Source: Quatrionicoccus australiensis (GTDB lineage Bacteria; Pseudomonadota; Gammaproteobacteria; Burkholderiales; Rhodocyclaceae). Taken from it: a stretch of 64,000 nucleotides of DNA. A program made the translations under genes and the position numbers. The notes beneath the pieces are model-generated. The model was not told where the DNA came from and did not search any database. It saw only the letters and a list, made by a program, of their open reading frames with translations. Positions 54,684 to 63,347 of this stretch are shown piece after piece. Positions within the stretch are counted from its first letter, which is position 1. Every line of letters starts with the position of its first letter. The stretch lies in contig NZ_CP075188.1 in NCBI RefSeq assembly GCF_020510525.1, forward strand, positions 1,364,001-1,428,000, read 5' to 3'.

Positions 54684-55580
54684 TCATTTTAATTTAGGAC
54701 GTTTTATCGTCACAAAACCTGATTCTTTGTCTTCAATACATTCCCATCCGTTCAGTAAATTAATTTCGTCTAATGCATTGCGCAAATACTCTCGTCTTTT
54801 TCGAAGTTTTGCGGTTTCAGATTCATCACCCCATACATGCGGCATTAGTAAATCTAACTGGATTTTGTTTTCAGCACCATGGCGAATCCAACTTGATAAC
54901 CAAACATGCAGACGTTTAGAGACTTCACTTTTTAATTCTCGTTGCTCTTTCATGTCTACGAAAGTTGATTGACCACCTGCTAATGCTTTACTCAGCATCG
55001 GGTTTATTGCAATTACTAAACGTTTGTCAATTCCTGCAATATGGCTGAACAGGTTGGCTTGCCAGAATAACGTAGTTACGTCATCACCTTTATAAATTAC
55101 AAAACTAACGCCCGATAAACGGATAAGGCTTTCTTTGATTTGTTTGTAATTGTTTCCTGCATCAGTAACACCCATTACTTTGCAAATTTCGTTTACTGTC
55201 GTTTCCAATACCAATACATCAAGGTCGGATGCGTCATATTTCAATTTAAGAGCATCCCTAACCTCTTTCATTGTTTCAGATTCATCCGCTGGGCCAACAC
55301 GTGTAACTCTACCTTTTTCAGATGCAAGTCTATGTACTGCCAAGAATACTGATTGGTCTGTAATGTTCAATGGGCAGTAGTTACGCCACCAAAACGTAAG
55401 GGCTTTGTACTTGTACCGGATTGATAAAGATTGACCTTCAAAGGATTGCCGTTTTAGCGGTCTGAACAATCCATCAGTCAAACAATGCGATGGGTCTACG
55501 CGTGCATGGTCGAACACAATCACATGCTTTTTTGTGTTCACAGGTGGTTTCTTGGTGGGTGTCTTTTTCTTTTTAGTCAT
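54684..55580 (-). CDS. repC: IncQ RepC-like replication initiator
   Basis: The 298-residue protein parallels RSF1010 RepC along its length: near the start HARVDPSHCLTDGLFRPLKR, then an INPMLSKALAGGQ segment, the KRLHVWLSSWIRHG helix, and the C-terminal VWGDESETAKLRKRREYLR ... GWECIE and TIKRPK. RepC binds oriV iterons in IncQ plasmids. A Lys-rich leader (MTKKKKTPTKKP) is extra. The RepA helicase and RepB primase of IncQ are not in the element, so host proteins may replace them. The family match is from memory of motifs. Confidence 0.82.
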   Translation of the reverse strand: MTKKKKTPTKKPPVNTKKHVIVFDHARVDPSHCLTDGLFRPLKRQSFEGQSLSIRYKYKALTFWWRNYCPLNITDQSVFLAVHRLASEKGRVTRVGPADESETMKEVRDALKLKYDASDLDVLVLETTVNEICKVMGVTDAGNNYKQIKESLIRLSGVSFVIYKGDDVTTLFWQANLFSHIAGIDKRLVIAINPMLSKALAGGQSTFVDMKEQRELKSEVSKRLHVWLSSWIRHGAENKIQLDLLMPHVWGDESETAKLRKRREYLRNALDEINLLNGWECIEDKESGFVTIKRPKLK

Positions 55581-55601
55581 AATTAAAAATAGTATATGAC
55601 T
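55575..55601. promoter_or_regulatory. Inverted repeat over the repC start
   Basis: AGTCATA (55575-55581) and TATGACT (55595-55601) flank the start codon region; TATACT on the minus strand between them could be a -10. It may serve autoregulation by RepC. Confidence 0.4.
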
Positions 55602-55622
55602 GATTAGATATTAAACAAGTAA

Positions 55623-57356
55623 TCAAAAGTTCATACCCATCTCGGGTAACTGGTTTTCCTCAGCCGTAATAATTTCGTTTCTGACCAACTTGATACCCTT
55701 CGGAATACGGTCAGTTTGTACAAGGTTCTGTGAAAGCATCTTGAATGGGGTCAGTTCTAATTTGAAGTCGACTTGTTCAATGTATGGCAGGAGTACATGC
55801 GGGTAGTAGTTGTCGCCGTACATTTGGTAGGTCTTGCCACGACCTTCCCGGTCATCTTCAAGCTTTTCCTTGTCTGAACGGCTATAAGCATGGCCTGCAA
55901 TATCAGCGGCAATGCGTTCCGGTAGTTGGTTCTGCTTGAAGAAGTTGATGAACGTATGCCGGAATGAGTGGTTTGAGATTTCAGGGCGTTTGATTTTTAG
56001 AATATCCAGCAGCCGACCGAACCAGTCACCTACATAGTCAGAGCGTTTTTGTTTGCCATCCAGACGCAGGTTGGGAAACAGGTAGTCAAACCCATGACTC
56101 TTGATGGTTTCATAATATTCTTTGAACCCAAGGTCATTCCAAAGCTTCGGATGGATAGGAATCAGGCGTACAGACTCTTTGTTCTTGAGCTTCTGGCCGG
56201 TGCCTTCATGGAAGTAGAAGCATGGGATGTGTTCAGAACCGGGGATGTTTTCCGGGAACACGATATCTGCGGTTTGAAGTTGGCAGACCTCGTTTAGCCT
56301 GGCACCTGTGAAAAGCTGGATGTGTGGCACAAAGTATTGCTCTGGCCGGTTGTATTCTTCTAGATTGTAGTAACGGCTTTCAAAGATGGCCTTGAGTTCA
56401 TCGGCTGAAAAAGGATCACGACCCTTGCTGTCATCTTCGGGTAAGTCGAGTCCGTTGGCTTCGTTGGTAGCTACCCATTTTTGTTGAATGGCATATTCGT
56501 AAAACTGACGTAGCACCCATAGATAATTATTAACGGTCTTGTTTGAACGAGTCTCAAGGTAGTCTTCAATCGCTACATTGATGACCTCCATGTCATTTTT
56601 TCTGGCCTTCTCCAAGTCGGTAATGTAGGCCTGCCACTTGGTCCTTTGTTTAGCCAGTACAGTTTCAAGGGTTTGTCCTTTGAAATCGGTCGTAAGGCGC
56701 TTCTTGAAATTGGGTGGGGTCAATGCGATGTTGGTACGAGCTTCAATAATCATGTCATGGGTGACATGAGCCACATCCATTTCTCCGATGTGGTAGGCCC
56801 ATTCTTGAAGGTTGGATTTACGCTCCCCGGCTGAAGATGCTGTGTTCCAACCTTTTTTAGCTGTACGTTGTCCGGGTTTGACCTCGGTTGCACTTTCAAT
56901 AAATGCGGCGATGGCTTGCGGGAAAGTGACGCCAGAAGCCTTTTGAGGTGCTTGGTGTGGGGTAGGTGCTACCAGTGTATTTTGATGGCTTACAGGGGCG
57001 TTTTGGCGAGCCTCGAAAATCTTCAAGATGCGTTCAGCGTTGCCAACCTCGGTTGGGTTGTTCTGATCGTAATCGAGCTTGAAGATACCCTTCGACAAGT
57101 CGATTTCTGCAATCAGATGGGTGTCATTGGGATTCGGTTTGATAGCCATACCAATCGGGGCATTAGATGTAAAAACCGTATGGTATTGGGCTACAAGCTC
57201 TCTTGCTAGTCGGATGGCTTCTTGAGCGTTCCCGGTACGCAAGGATTGACGGATGTTGGTACGGTTGCCAACCGATTCCCGTAGATGTTCAGGAACATGC
57301 AACCGGAAATAATAAATGCCGTGGCGTGAGCGGCTGAGATAAGATGGAACCCGCAT
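55623..57356 (-). CDS. int: Tyrosine site-specific integrase
   Basis: The 577-aa recombinase opens with a DUF6538-like N-terminal module (MRVPSYLSRSRHGIYYFRLHVPEHLRE) and has a SAM-like core-binding domain (about 230-300). In the catalytic domain, Arg I is in LFTGARLNEVCQL, the HxxR box is HSFRHTFINF, and the candidate Tyr is in TYQMYGDNYYP. It reads away from the tRNA, with its start about 130 bp from attR, the usual integrase position. It is expected to insert the element into the 3' end of tRNA-Leu(CAG). No excisionase gene was identified. Confidence 0.9.
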   Translation of the reverse strand: MRVPSYLSRSRHGIYYFRLHVPEHLRESVGNRTNIRQSLRTGNAQEAIRLARELVAQYHTVFTSNAPIGMAIKPNPNDTHLIAEIDLSKGIFKLDYDQNNPTEVGNAERILKIFEARQNAPVSHQNTLVAPTPHQAPQKASGVTFPQAIAAFIESATEVKPGQRTAKKGWNTASSAGERKSNLQEWAYHIGEMDVAHVTHDMIIEARTNIALTPPNFKKRLTTDFKGQTLETVLAKQRTKWQAYITDLEKARKNDMEVINVAIEDYLETRSNKTVNNYLWVLRQFYEYAIQQKWVATNEANGLDLPEDDSKGRDPFSADELKAIFESRYYNLEEYNRPEQYFVPHIQLFTGARLNEVCQLQTADIVFPENIPGSEHIPCFYFHEGTGQKLKNKESVRLIPIHPKLWNDLGFKEYYETIKSHGFDYLFPNLRLDGKQKRSDYVGDWFGRLLDILKIKRPEISNHSFRHTFINFFKQNQLPERIAADIAGHAYSRSDKEKLEDDREGRGKTYQMYGDNYYPHVLLPYIEQVDFKLELTPFKMLSQNLVQTDRIPKGIKLVRNEIITAEENQLPEMGMNF

Positions 57357-57440
57357 GATGAATCCCTTGAACCGTCACCAGTGCGTTGTCCGACCATCTG
57401 TCTCACTAGATGGCTATGTTTGGGATTTTCAAGGGGTAGA

Positions 57441-57471
57441 AAAACAAAAAGCCCTGACGAATCAGAGCTTT
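57441..57471 (-). terminator. Island-borne terminator after tRNA-Leu copy B
   Basis: AAAGCCCTGA and TCAGAGCTTT (57448-57457, 57462-57471) pair, with one G-U pair on the minus strand, followed there by TTGTTTT. It replaces the native terminator displaced to 45012-45041. Confidence 0.75.
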
Positions 57472-57481
57472 ATGCTTTTTG

Positions 57482-57566
<85 letters not shown>

Positions 57567-57585
57567 ACAGGTGCGAAGAGCCGCG

Positions 57586-57613
57586 ATTATAGAGAAAGAA
57601 AAAGAGATGTCAA
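57586..57613 (-). promoter_or_regulatory. Consensus promoter of tRNA-Leu copy B overlapping the rnr start
   Basis: On the minus strand TTGACA (57608-57613), 16 nt, TATAAT (57586-57591) is a perfect sigma-70 match. The -35 box covers the rnr ATG. Confidence 0.85.
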
Positions 57614-60108
57614 GAATCAAACTATCCAAGATCCGCCGTGCCGACCCGTTCTTCGAACGTGAGTGCACCCGCTACGAATTCCCGCTGCCGTCCCGCGAAT
57701 ATATTTCCAAGGTGCTGACCGAAGAAGGCCGGCCGCTCTCCTTCATCGAACTGACCGGACTGCTCGACATTGCCGGCAGCGAACGCGACATGTTCCAGCG
57801 CCGGCTCGGCGCCATGGAGCGCGAAGGCCAGTTGATGCGCAACCGCAAGGGCTCCTACATCCTGCCCGAGCGCGCCAGCCTGACGCCGGGCCGCATCCAG
57901 GGTCACCAGGACGGCTACGGCTTCCTGGTTCCCGATGACGGCAGTGCCGACATCTTTCTCGACCAGCACCAGATGGGCAAGGTCCTGCATGGCGACCGGG
58001 CACTGGTCCGTGTCGTCGGTACCGACCGCAAGGGGCGGCCGGAAGGCAGCATCGTCGAAGTCACCGAGCGCGCCAATACGCGCGTCGTCGGCCGCGTCTT
58101 TGTCGAGCACGGCGTCGTCTTCGTGGTGCCGGAAAACAAGCGCATTGCCCAGGACATCCTGGTGTCGACCGAAAAGAAGGGCAAGATCAAGCCGGTTGCC
58201 GGTCAGGTCGTGATGGTCGATATCATCGAGCAGCCCAGCAAGTATTCCAAGCCGATCGGCTGCATCAGCGAAGTGCTGGGCAATTATGCCGATCCGGGCA
58301 TGGAGATCGAGATCGCGCTGCGCAAGCACGACCTGCCGTTCGAGTTTTCCAAGGCTGCGCTCGCCGAAAACAAGGCCTTGCCAGACAAGGTCAAGAAATC
58401 CGACCTGGCCGGCCGCGAAGACCTGCGCGAACTGCCGCTCGTCACCATCGACGGTGAAACGGCGCGCGATTTCGACGATGCCGTCTTCTGCGAAAAGAAG
58501 GGCCGCGGCTGGCGCCTGGTTGTTGCGATCGCCGACGTCTCGCACTACGTCAAGCCGGGCATGGCGCTCGACAAGGAAGCCATGGAGCGCGGCAACTCGG
58601 TGTACTTCCCGCGCCGGGTCATTCCCATGCTGCCGGAAAAACTCTCGAACGGCATCTGCTCGCTCAACCCCGATGTCGAGCGCATGGCCATGGTTTGCGA
58701 CATGGAAATCAGTGCTGCCGGCAAGATCGGCAAATACCGTTTCTACCCGGCAGTGTTCCGCTCGCATGCCCGCCTGACCTACAACCTGGTCTGGTCCTGG
58801 CTGTCTGGCGAAGCCAAGCCGGAAAGCGATGTGCACAAGCAGATCCAGCCGCAGGTCAAGGATCTCTACAAGCTGTTCCACGCGCTGCACAAGGCGCGTG
58901 AAGTGCGCGGCGCGATCGATTTCGAGACCACCGAAACGCAGATGCTGTTCAACGAGCAGGGCAAGATCGAGAACATCGTGCCGGTAGTGCGCAACGACGC
59001 CCACCGCATCATCGAGGAATGCATGCTGGCGGCCAATGTCTGCGCCTCGGCTTTCCTGGCCGAGCACAAGCAGCCCTGCCTGTACCGCATCCATGAAGCG
59101 CCTTCGGCTGAAAAACTGAAGAACCTGCGCAGCTTCCTCGGCGAGTTCGGCCTTGATCTGAGTGGTGGCGACGAGCCGGATGCCAAGGATTACGGCAAGC
59201 TGCTCGAGCAGGTCAAGCCGCGTCCGGACTTCCAGCTGCTGCAGACGGTGATGCTGCGCTCGCTGCGCCAGGCCATGTACAGCCCCGACAATGTCGGCCA
59301 CTTCGGCCTAGCCTACGAGCATTACACGCACTTCACCTCGCCGATCCGGCGTTATCCCGACCTGCTCGTGCATCGCGCGATCAAGGCCGTGCTCGCCAAG
59401 GAAAAGTATGTTCCGGTCGGCAGCTGGGACGACATCGGTCTGCACTGCTCCGGTACCGAACGCCGTGCCGACGAGGCAACGCGCGACGTCGAGAACTGGC
59501 TCAAGTGCTTCTTCATGAAGGAGCGTATCGGCGAGGAGTTCGAGGGCACCATTTCGGCAGTGACCGCCTTCGGTATCTTCGTCGCCCTCGACACGATCTA
59601 CATCGAAGGCCTGGTGCATGTCTCCGAGTTGGGCGAGGACTACTTCCAGTTCGACAACGTCAAGCACCAGATGCTCGGCGAACGCACCGGTCAGCGCTTC
59701 CGTCTCGGCGACCGGGCCAAGGTCAAACTGGTCCGGGCCGATCTGGAAACCAACAAGATCGATTTTGCCCTGATCCGCGAAGGCAAGACTCGTCCGGCCG
59801 GCAAGGCCGCACCGGGCAAGGCGCGCCAGGGCGGAAGAATGCAGCAGACGGCCGTGCCGACGCTGGTGCCGGTGTTCGAAAAGCCGGTCGGCAAGACTGC
59901 GGCCAAGGTCGGCCGCAAGGCAGCGCCGAAGGTGATCGTCGAGGCGCCCGCCAAGGCGGTCGCAAAGGCCCCCGCCAAGAAGGCAATCAAGGCGGCTCCG
60001 AAGAAGGTTGCCAAAGCACCGGCCAAGGCACCGGCCAAGGCGGCCGCCAAGCGGGGTGTCAAGGCTGCGGTCAAGCCGGCGGCAAAAAAGGCGACCGCCA
60101 AGCGTTGA
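57607..60108 (+). CDS. rnr: Ribonuclease R
   Basis: The ATG at 57607 (AAAGAG upstream) gives 833 aa. Cold-shock domains (GYGFLVPDDGSADIFL) are followed by the RNB catalytic core with DGETARDFDDAVFCE, whose Asp residues bind metal, and a C-terminal S1 domain (EEFEGTISAVTAFGIFVALD). The last 65 or so residues are a Lys/Ala/Pro-rich tail (repeats like KAPAKAPAKAAAKR). RNase R degrades structured RNA 3' to 5' and acts on stalled mRNA with tmRNA. Longer readings run back through the tRNA and are rejected. Confidence 0.96.
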   Translation: MSRIKLSKIRRADPFFERECTRYEFPLPSREYISKVLTEEGRPLSFIELTGLLDIAGSERDMFQRRLGAMEREGQLMRNRKGSYILPERASLTPGRIQGHQDGYGFLVPDDGSADIFLDQHQMGKVLHGDRALVRVVGTDRKGRPEGSIVEVTERANTRVVGRVFVEHGVVFVVPENKRIAQDILVSTEKKGKIKPVAGQVVMVDIIEQPSKYSKPIGCISEVLGNYADPGMEIEIALRKHDLPFEFSKAALAENKALPDKVKKSDLAGREDLRELPLVTIDGETARDFDDAVFCEKKGRGWRLVVAIADVSHYVKPGMALDKEAMERGNSVYFPRRVIPMLPEKLSNGICSLNPDVERMAMVCDMEISAAGKIGKYRFYPAVFRSHARLTYNLVWSWLSGEAKPESDVHKQIQPQVKDLYKLFHALHKAREVRGAIDFETTETQMLFNEQGKIENIVPVVRNDAHRIIEECMLAANVCASAFLAEHKQPCLYRIHEAPSAEKLKNLRSFLGEFGLDLSGGDEPDAKDYGKLLEQVKPRPDFQLLQTVMLRSLRQAMYSPDNVGHFGLAYEHYTHFTSPIRRYPDLLVHRAIKAVLAKEKYVPVGSWDDIGLHCSGTERRADEATRDVENWLKCFFMKERIGEEFEGTISAVTAFGIFVALDTIYIEGLVHVSELGEDYFQFDNVKHQMLGERTGQRFRLGDRAKVKLVRADLETNKIDFALIREGKTRPAGKAAPGKARQGGRMQQTAVPTLVPVFEKPVGKTAAKVGRKAAPKVIVEAPAKAVAKAPAKKAIKAAPKKVAKAPAKAPAKAAAKRGVKAAVKPAAKKATAKR

Positions 60109-60120
60109 CCGCTTGAATCC

Positions 60121-61002
60121 TCAAGGCTCGGTCGGCTCGATCAATTCGGCCGCCTTGAGGGCGAGGAGGGCAGCCCCCTCCTCGTCGATGCCGGGCAACT
60201 GCTCGGCCAGCCAATTGAGCGAGGCCCCCGGAATCAGGTGCCTGGCCTCGACGATATCCGAGGGCAATGCCGGGTCATGATGGCCGCCGCTCGCCAGGTG
60301 GCGGGCCGTGTCTATGCACAGCCGGGAAAGATTGGCGCGCGTGTTGTCGATGCCGCGGATCAACTGCGGCAGCAATGGCGGCAGATTCCAGATGCTGGCG
60401 CATTTCAGGGTCAGATCCTTGAAGCGGAAGCCGCAGACGTCCATTTGCGCCTGGATGGAGCGTTGCGCCTTGCCGCTGTGCAGTGCCTCAAGGGCGGCCA
60501 GCGGCAGTTCCGGGGCGAAGGACCAGAGCAGCAATTCACCGATTTCCGAGAGCAGGGCCGCCATGGCGATTTCGTCCGGCTGCAGGTCGGTGCGGGCCAT
60601 CCCCCAGCGCAGGGCGAGGCGGCTGGCCAGGTGGCTGCGCGCTTCGCAGGCGGCCAGACCGGCATTTTCTTCATTGGTCGCCGGGCAGTCGCGCAGCAGC
60701 TTGTGGAAGGTGTCGGTGCCCAGCTGCATGACCGCACCCAGCGGGGTTGTCGTTTCATGGCCCAGGCGCTGGCTGCGCCGGCTTTCGGCGGCGCGCAGCA
60801 GGCGCAGGCAGAGAAAAGGATCGGCGCCGGCAATGTCGGCGAGATCACGGGCGGACAACTGCTCGCCGAGTTCGCTCTCGCGTTCGAGCAATTGCGCCTT
60901 CGAACGCGGCATGCAGGGCAACTCGTGGTTGCTCAGGTAGGCAGCCCATTGATCAACGCCCCATTGTCGCTGGTGTTCGTTCAGCACGGATTTCCCTTTC
61001 AT
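60121..61002 (-). CDS. HDOD-domain protein
   Basis: The 293-residue product has an HDOD domain over about residues 30-220 (LGEQLSARDLADIAGADPFLCLRLLRAAES, MAALLSEIGELLLWSFAP). HDOD proteins are HD-related but usually lack the metal-binding residues and serve as signalling scaffolds, often near c-di-GMP proteins. No output domain is fused. It is convergent with rnr, with 12 bp between the stops. Confidence 0.82.
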   Translation of the reverse strand: MKGKSVLNEHQRQWGVDQWAAYLSNHELPCMPRSKAQLLERESELGEQLSARDLADIAGADPFLCLRLLRAAESRRSQRLGHETTTPLGAVMQLGTDTFHKLLRDCPATNEENAGLAACEARSHLASRLALRWGMARTDLQPDEIAMAALLSEIGELLLWSFAPELPLAALEALHSGKAQRSIQAQMDVCGFRFKDLTLKCASIWNLPPLLPQLIRGIDNTRANLSRLCIDTARHLASGGHHDPALPSDIVEARHLIPGASLNWLAEQLPGIDEEGAALLALKAAELIEPTEP

Positions 61003-61116
61003 CGGTGAGGCAAGCCGTCAGGTGGTTATCGGCCGCGATGTCGACAACTCAAGGTTCGACCGGAAAATAGGCGTTTCGGCGTAGAATGCGGAAACAATAT
61101 TTCGCAGGCAGACGAC

Positions 61117-61632
61117 ATGTTCGAGCAAGGCATTGGTGGGGCGGGCGTGCCGGCAGATACGATGCCGACCGGTTTGCTGACCGGTAACCGGACCATCGAT
61201 CTCGAGCATCAGGAACTCTTCGCCGCACTCAAGGCGGCGCGCACCATCTGCCTCGATCTCAAGACCTATTCCTCCTGTGCCGGTTGTGGCGAGGCGCGTC
61301 ATCAGCAGTGCGAGCAGGCGCTGGTCGATGTGCTGGGCAATGTGCTCAGCTTCGTCCTCGATCACTTCAAGACCGAAGAGTCGATCATGCGTGATTCGCT
61401 GCTGATGATGATCGACCGCGAATTGTGCCAGGTGCACATGGAAGACCACGCGGGAATCTCGGCGATGGTCGAGCGCATGGTCAGAGAACTTGATTCGACG
61501 CAGACCGTCAGCCTGGTGCGCGAACTGGATCAGCTGCTGACGCGCTGGGTTGCGCAGCACATCGCGACGCACGATGTGGCGCTGGTGAACTGGATCGAGC
61601 GCGAGGATTCGGCGCTGCGCACCAGCTTTTGA
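61117..61632 (+). CDS. Hemerythrin-like oxygen/iron-binding protein
   Basis: The 171-aa four-helix protein retains the diiron ligands: H in IDLEHQELF, H and E in LDHFKTEESIM, two H in QVHMEDHAGI, and H with D in AQHIATHDVAL. Between helices A and B it has an added CAGCGEARHQQC segment, three cysteines and a histidine in a possible metal or redox motif. Bacteriohemerythrins bind O2 or sense it. It is divergent from the HDOD gene. Confidence 0.85.
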   Translation: MFEQGIGGAGVPADTMPTGLLTGNRTIDLEHQELFAALKAARTICLDLKTYSSCAGCGEARHQQCEQALVDVLGNVLSFVLDHFKTEESIMRDSLLMMIDRELCQVHMEDHAGISAMVERMVRELDSTQTVSLVRELDQLLTRWVAQHIATHDVALVNWIEREDSALRTSF

Positions 61633-61698
61633 GCCCGTTTTGACGGTCGACCGCCGCCGGCGCGGTAAAATCGCGCCTTCAATTTTCAGAAAGTCGCC

Positions 61699-62430
61699 AT
61701 GTCTTCCCGCCTGATCTACGGTTTTCACGCCGTTACCGCTAAGCTCCGCCACGATCCTGCCGCCGTCAAGGAGATCAGTTTCGATGCCGGGCGTCAGGAT
61801 GCGCGTCTGCGCGACCTGCTCAAGCATGCCGAACTGCAGGCGGTGAAGGTGCTGGCGCTGGATGCCAAGCGGCTTGACGGCATGGCGCCGGGCGCCAAGC
61901 ACCAGGGCGTCATCGCCCGCATCGAGGGCGGCCGCAAGGTGGCGCATCTCGACGACGTGCTCGATACGCTGGAAGAACCGGCCTTCCTGCTCGTACTCGA
62001 CGGCATCACCGATCCGCGCAACCTCGGCGCCTGCCTGCGGGTTGCCGATGCGGCCGGCGTCCATGCCGTGATCGCGCCCAAGGATCGCGCTGTCGGCCTC
62101 ACCGATGTTGCCGCCAAGACCGCCTGCGGTGCTGCCGAAACGGTGCCCTACGTGATGGTCACCAACCTGGCGCGCACGCTGCGCGAGCTGCAGGAACGTG
62201 AAATCTGCGTGATCGGCACGGCTGGCGAGGCAGAAGACGATCTCTATACCGCAACCTGGCCGCAGGCAACCGCCTGGGTGCTCGGCGCCGAAGGCGAAGG
62301 CATGCGTCGCCTGACCCGCGAGAACTGCGACCAGCTGATCAAGATCCCGATGCACGGCACGGTGGAAAGCCTCAACGTTTCCGTCGCGGCCGGCGTCTGC
62401 CTGTTCGAAGCCCGCCGGCGCCTCGGCTGA
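61699..62430 (+). CDS. rlmB: 23S rRNA (guanosine2251-2'-O)-methyltransferase
   Basis: The 243-aa SPOUT enzyme has an N-terminal substrate-binding domain (LIYGFHAVTAKLR) and the knot motifs LVLDGITDPRNLGACLRVADAAG (motif 1), VLGAEGEGMRRL (motif 2) and IPMHGTVESLNVSVAAGVCLFE (motif 3). It methylates G2251 of 23S rRNA. The rnr-rlmB neighbourhood is conserved in proteobacteria; here two genes lie between them. Confidence 0.95.
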   Translation: MSSRLIYGFHAVTAKLRHDPAAVKEISFDAGRQDARLRDLLKHAELQAVKVLALDAKRLDGMAPGAKHQGVIARIEGGRKVAHLDDVLDTLEEPAFLLVLDGITDPRNLGACLRVADAAGVHAVIAPKDRAVGLTDVAAKTACGAAETVPYVMVTNLARTLRELQEREICVIGTAGEAEDDLYTATWPQATAWVLGAEGEGMRRLTRENCDQLIKIPMHGTVESLNVSVAAGVCLFEARRRLG

Positions 62431-62448
62431 TCCACGGTCCCGGCCGCG

Positions 62449-63342
62449 TCAGGCGGCCGGCCGGCGGTATTTCCGCCACATGCTCCAGCTGAACACGAAA
62501 AGCCCGAGCCAGATCAGCCCGAAGCTGACCAGGCGGGCGTTCTGCAGCGGTTCGCCGAACAGCCAGACGGCGGTCAGGAACTGCATGCTCGGGTTGATGT
62601 ACATCAGCATGCCGACGCTGGCCAGATCGAGGCGCTGCGTCGCCGCGGCGAAGGCCATCAGCGGCAGGGCGGTGAGCACGCCGGCGGCAACCAGCAGCCA
62701 GGCGGTCAACGCGTCTGGCGCGGCAAAAACCGCGTGACTGGCGGTTTGCCACTGCCACAGCGCATAGATGCCGCACACCGGCAGCATGGCCAGGGTTTCC
62801 AGCCATAGTCCGGAAATGGCATCGACCGGCACCTGCTTGCGGACCAGACCGTAGCTGCCGAAGCTGGCGGCGAGGAAGAGCGACACCCAGGGCAGGCTGC
62901 CCAGGCTGAGCACCTCGTTGAGCAGCGCCGCGATGGCGAGCCCGACCGAAATCCACTCCAGCCGGTTGAGGCGTTCCTTGAGCACGAGCAGGCCGAGCAG
63001 CACATTGACCAGCGGCGTCAGGAAGTAGCCGAGACTGGAGGCGACCACCTGCTGGTTGGCGACGGCCCACAGGAAGACCAGCCAGTTGCTGCCGACCAGC
63101 AGCGCGGCCAGCGCCAGCATGGCGAACTGGCGCGGCGTTCTGAACACGGCCAGCACCTTGCCCCAGCCCTGGCGCAGGGTGAGCAGCAGGCTGACGAAAA
63201 CGCAGGCCCAGACAGCACGGTTGGAGAGCACGTCCATCGGCGCGACATGCGACAGCTGCCGGAAGAAAAGCGGGAAAAAGCCCCAGATGCCGTAGGCGAG
63301 CAGGCCGAAGCCGATGCCGGCGAGCGGAGTGGTGGCGCGCAT
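62449..63342 (-). CDS. rarD: EamA-family RarD-like permease
   Basis: The 297-residue protein has ten hydrophobic spans in two EamA repeats and begins with GIGFGLLAYGIWGFFPLFFRQLSHV, typical of RarD. The transported substrate is not known for most members. It lies 5 nt downstream of the DUF599 gene and is likely co-transcribed. Confidence 0.9.
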   Translation of the reverse strand: MRATTPLAGIGFGLLAYGIWGFFPLFFRQLSHVAPMDVLSNRAVWACVFVSLLLTLRQGWGKVLAVFRTPRQFAMLALAALLVGSNWLVFLWAVANQQVVASSLGYFLTPLVNVLLGLLVLKERLNRLEWISVGLAIAALLNEVLSLGSLPWVSLFLAASFGSYGLVRKQVPVDAISGLWLETLAMLPVCGIYALWQWQTASHAVFAAPDALTAWLLVAAGVLTALPLMAFAAATQRLDLASVGMLMYINPSMQFLTAVWLFGEPLQNARLVSFGLIWLGLFVFSWSMWRKYRRPAA

Positions 63343-63347
63343 CGGGT

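Noticed and set aside
57622..59301. A 559-codon minus-strand frame inside rnr
   Set aside because: It is a shadow of the rnr reading frame with no motifs, no ribosome site and no conserved look.
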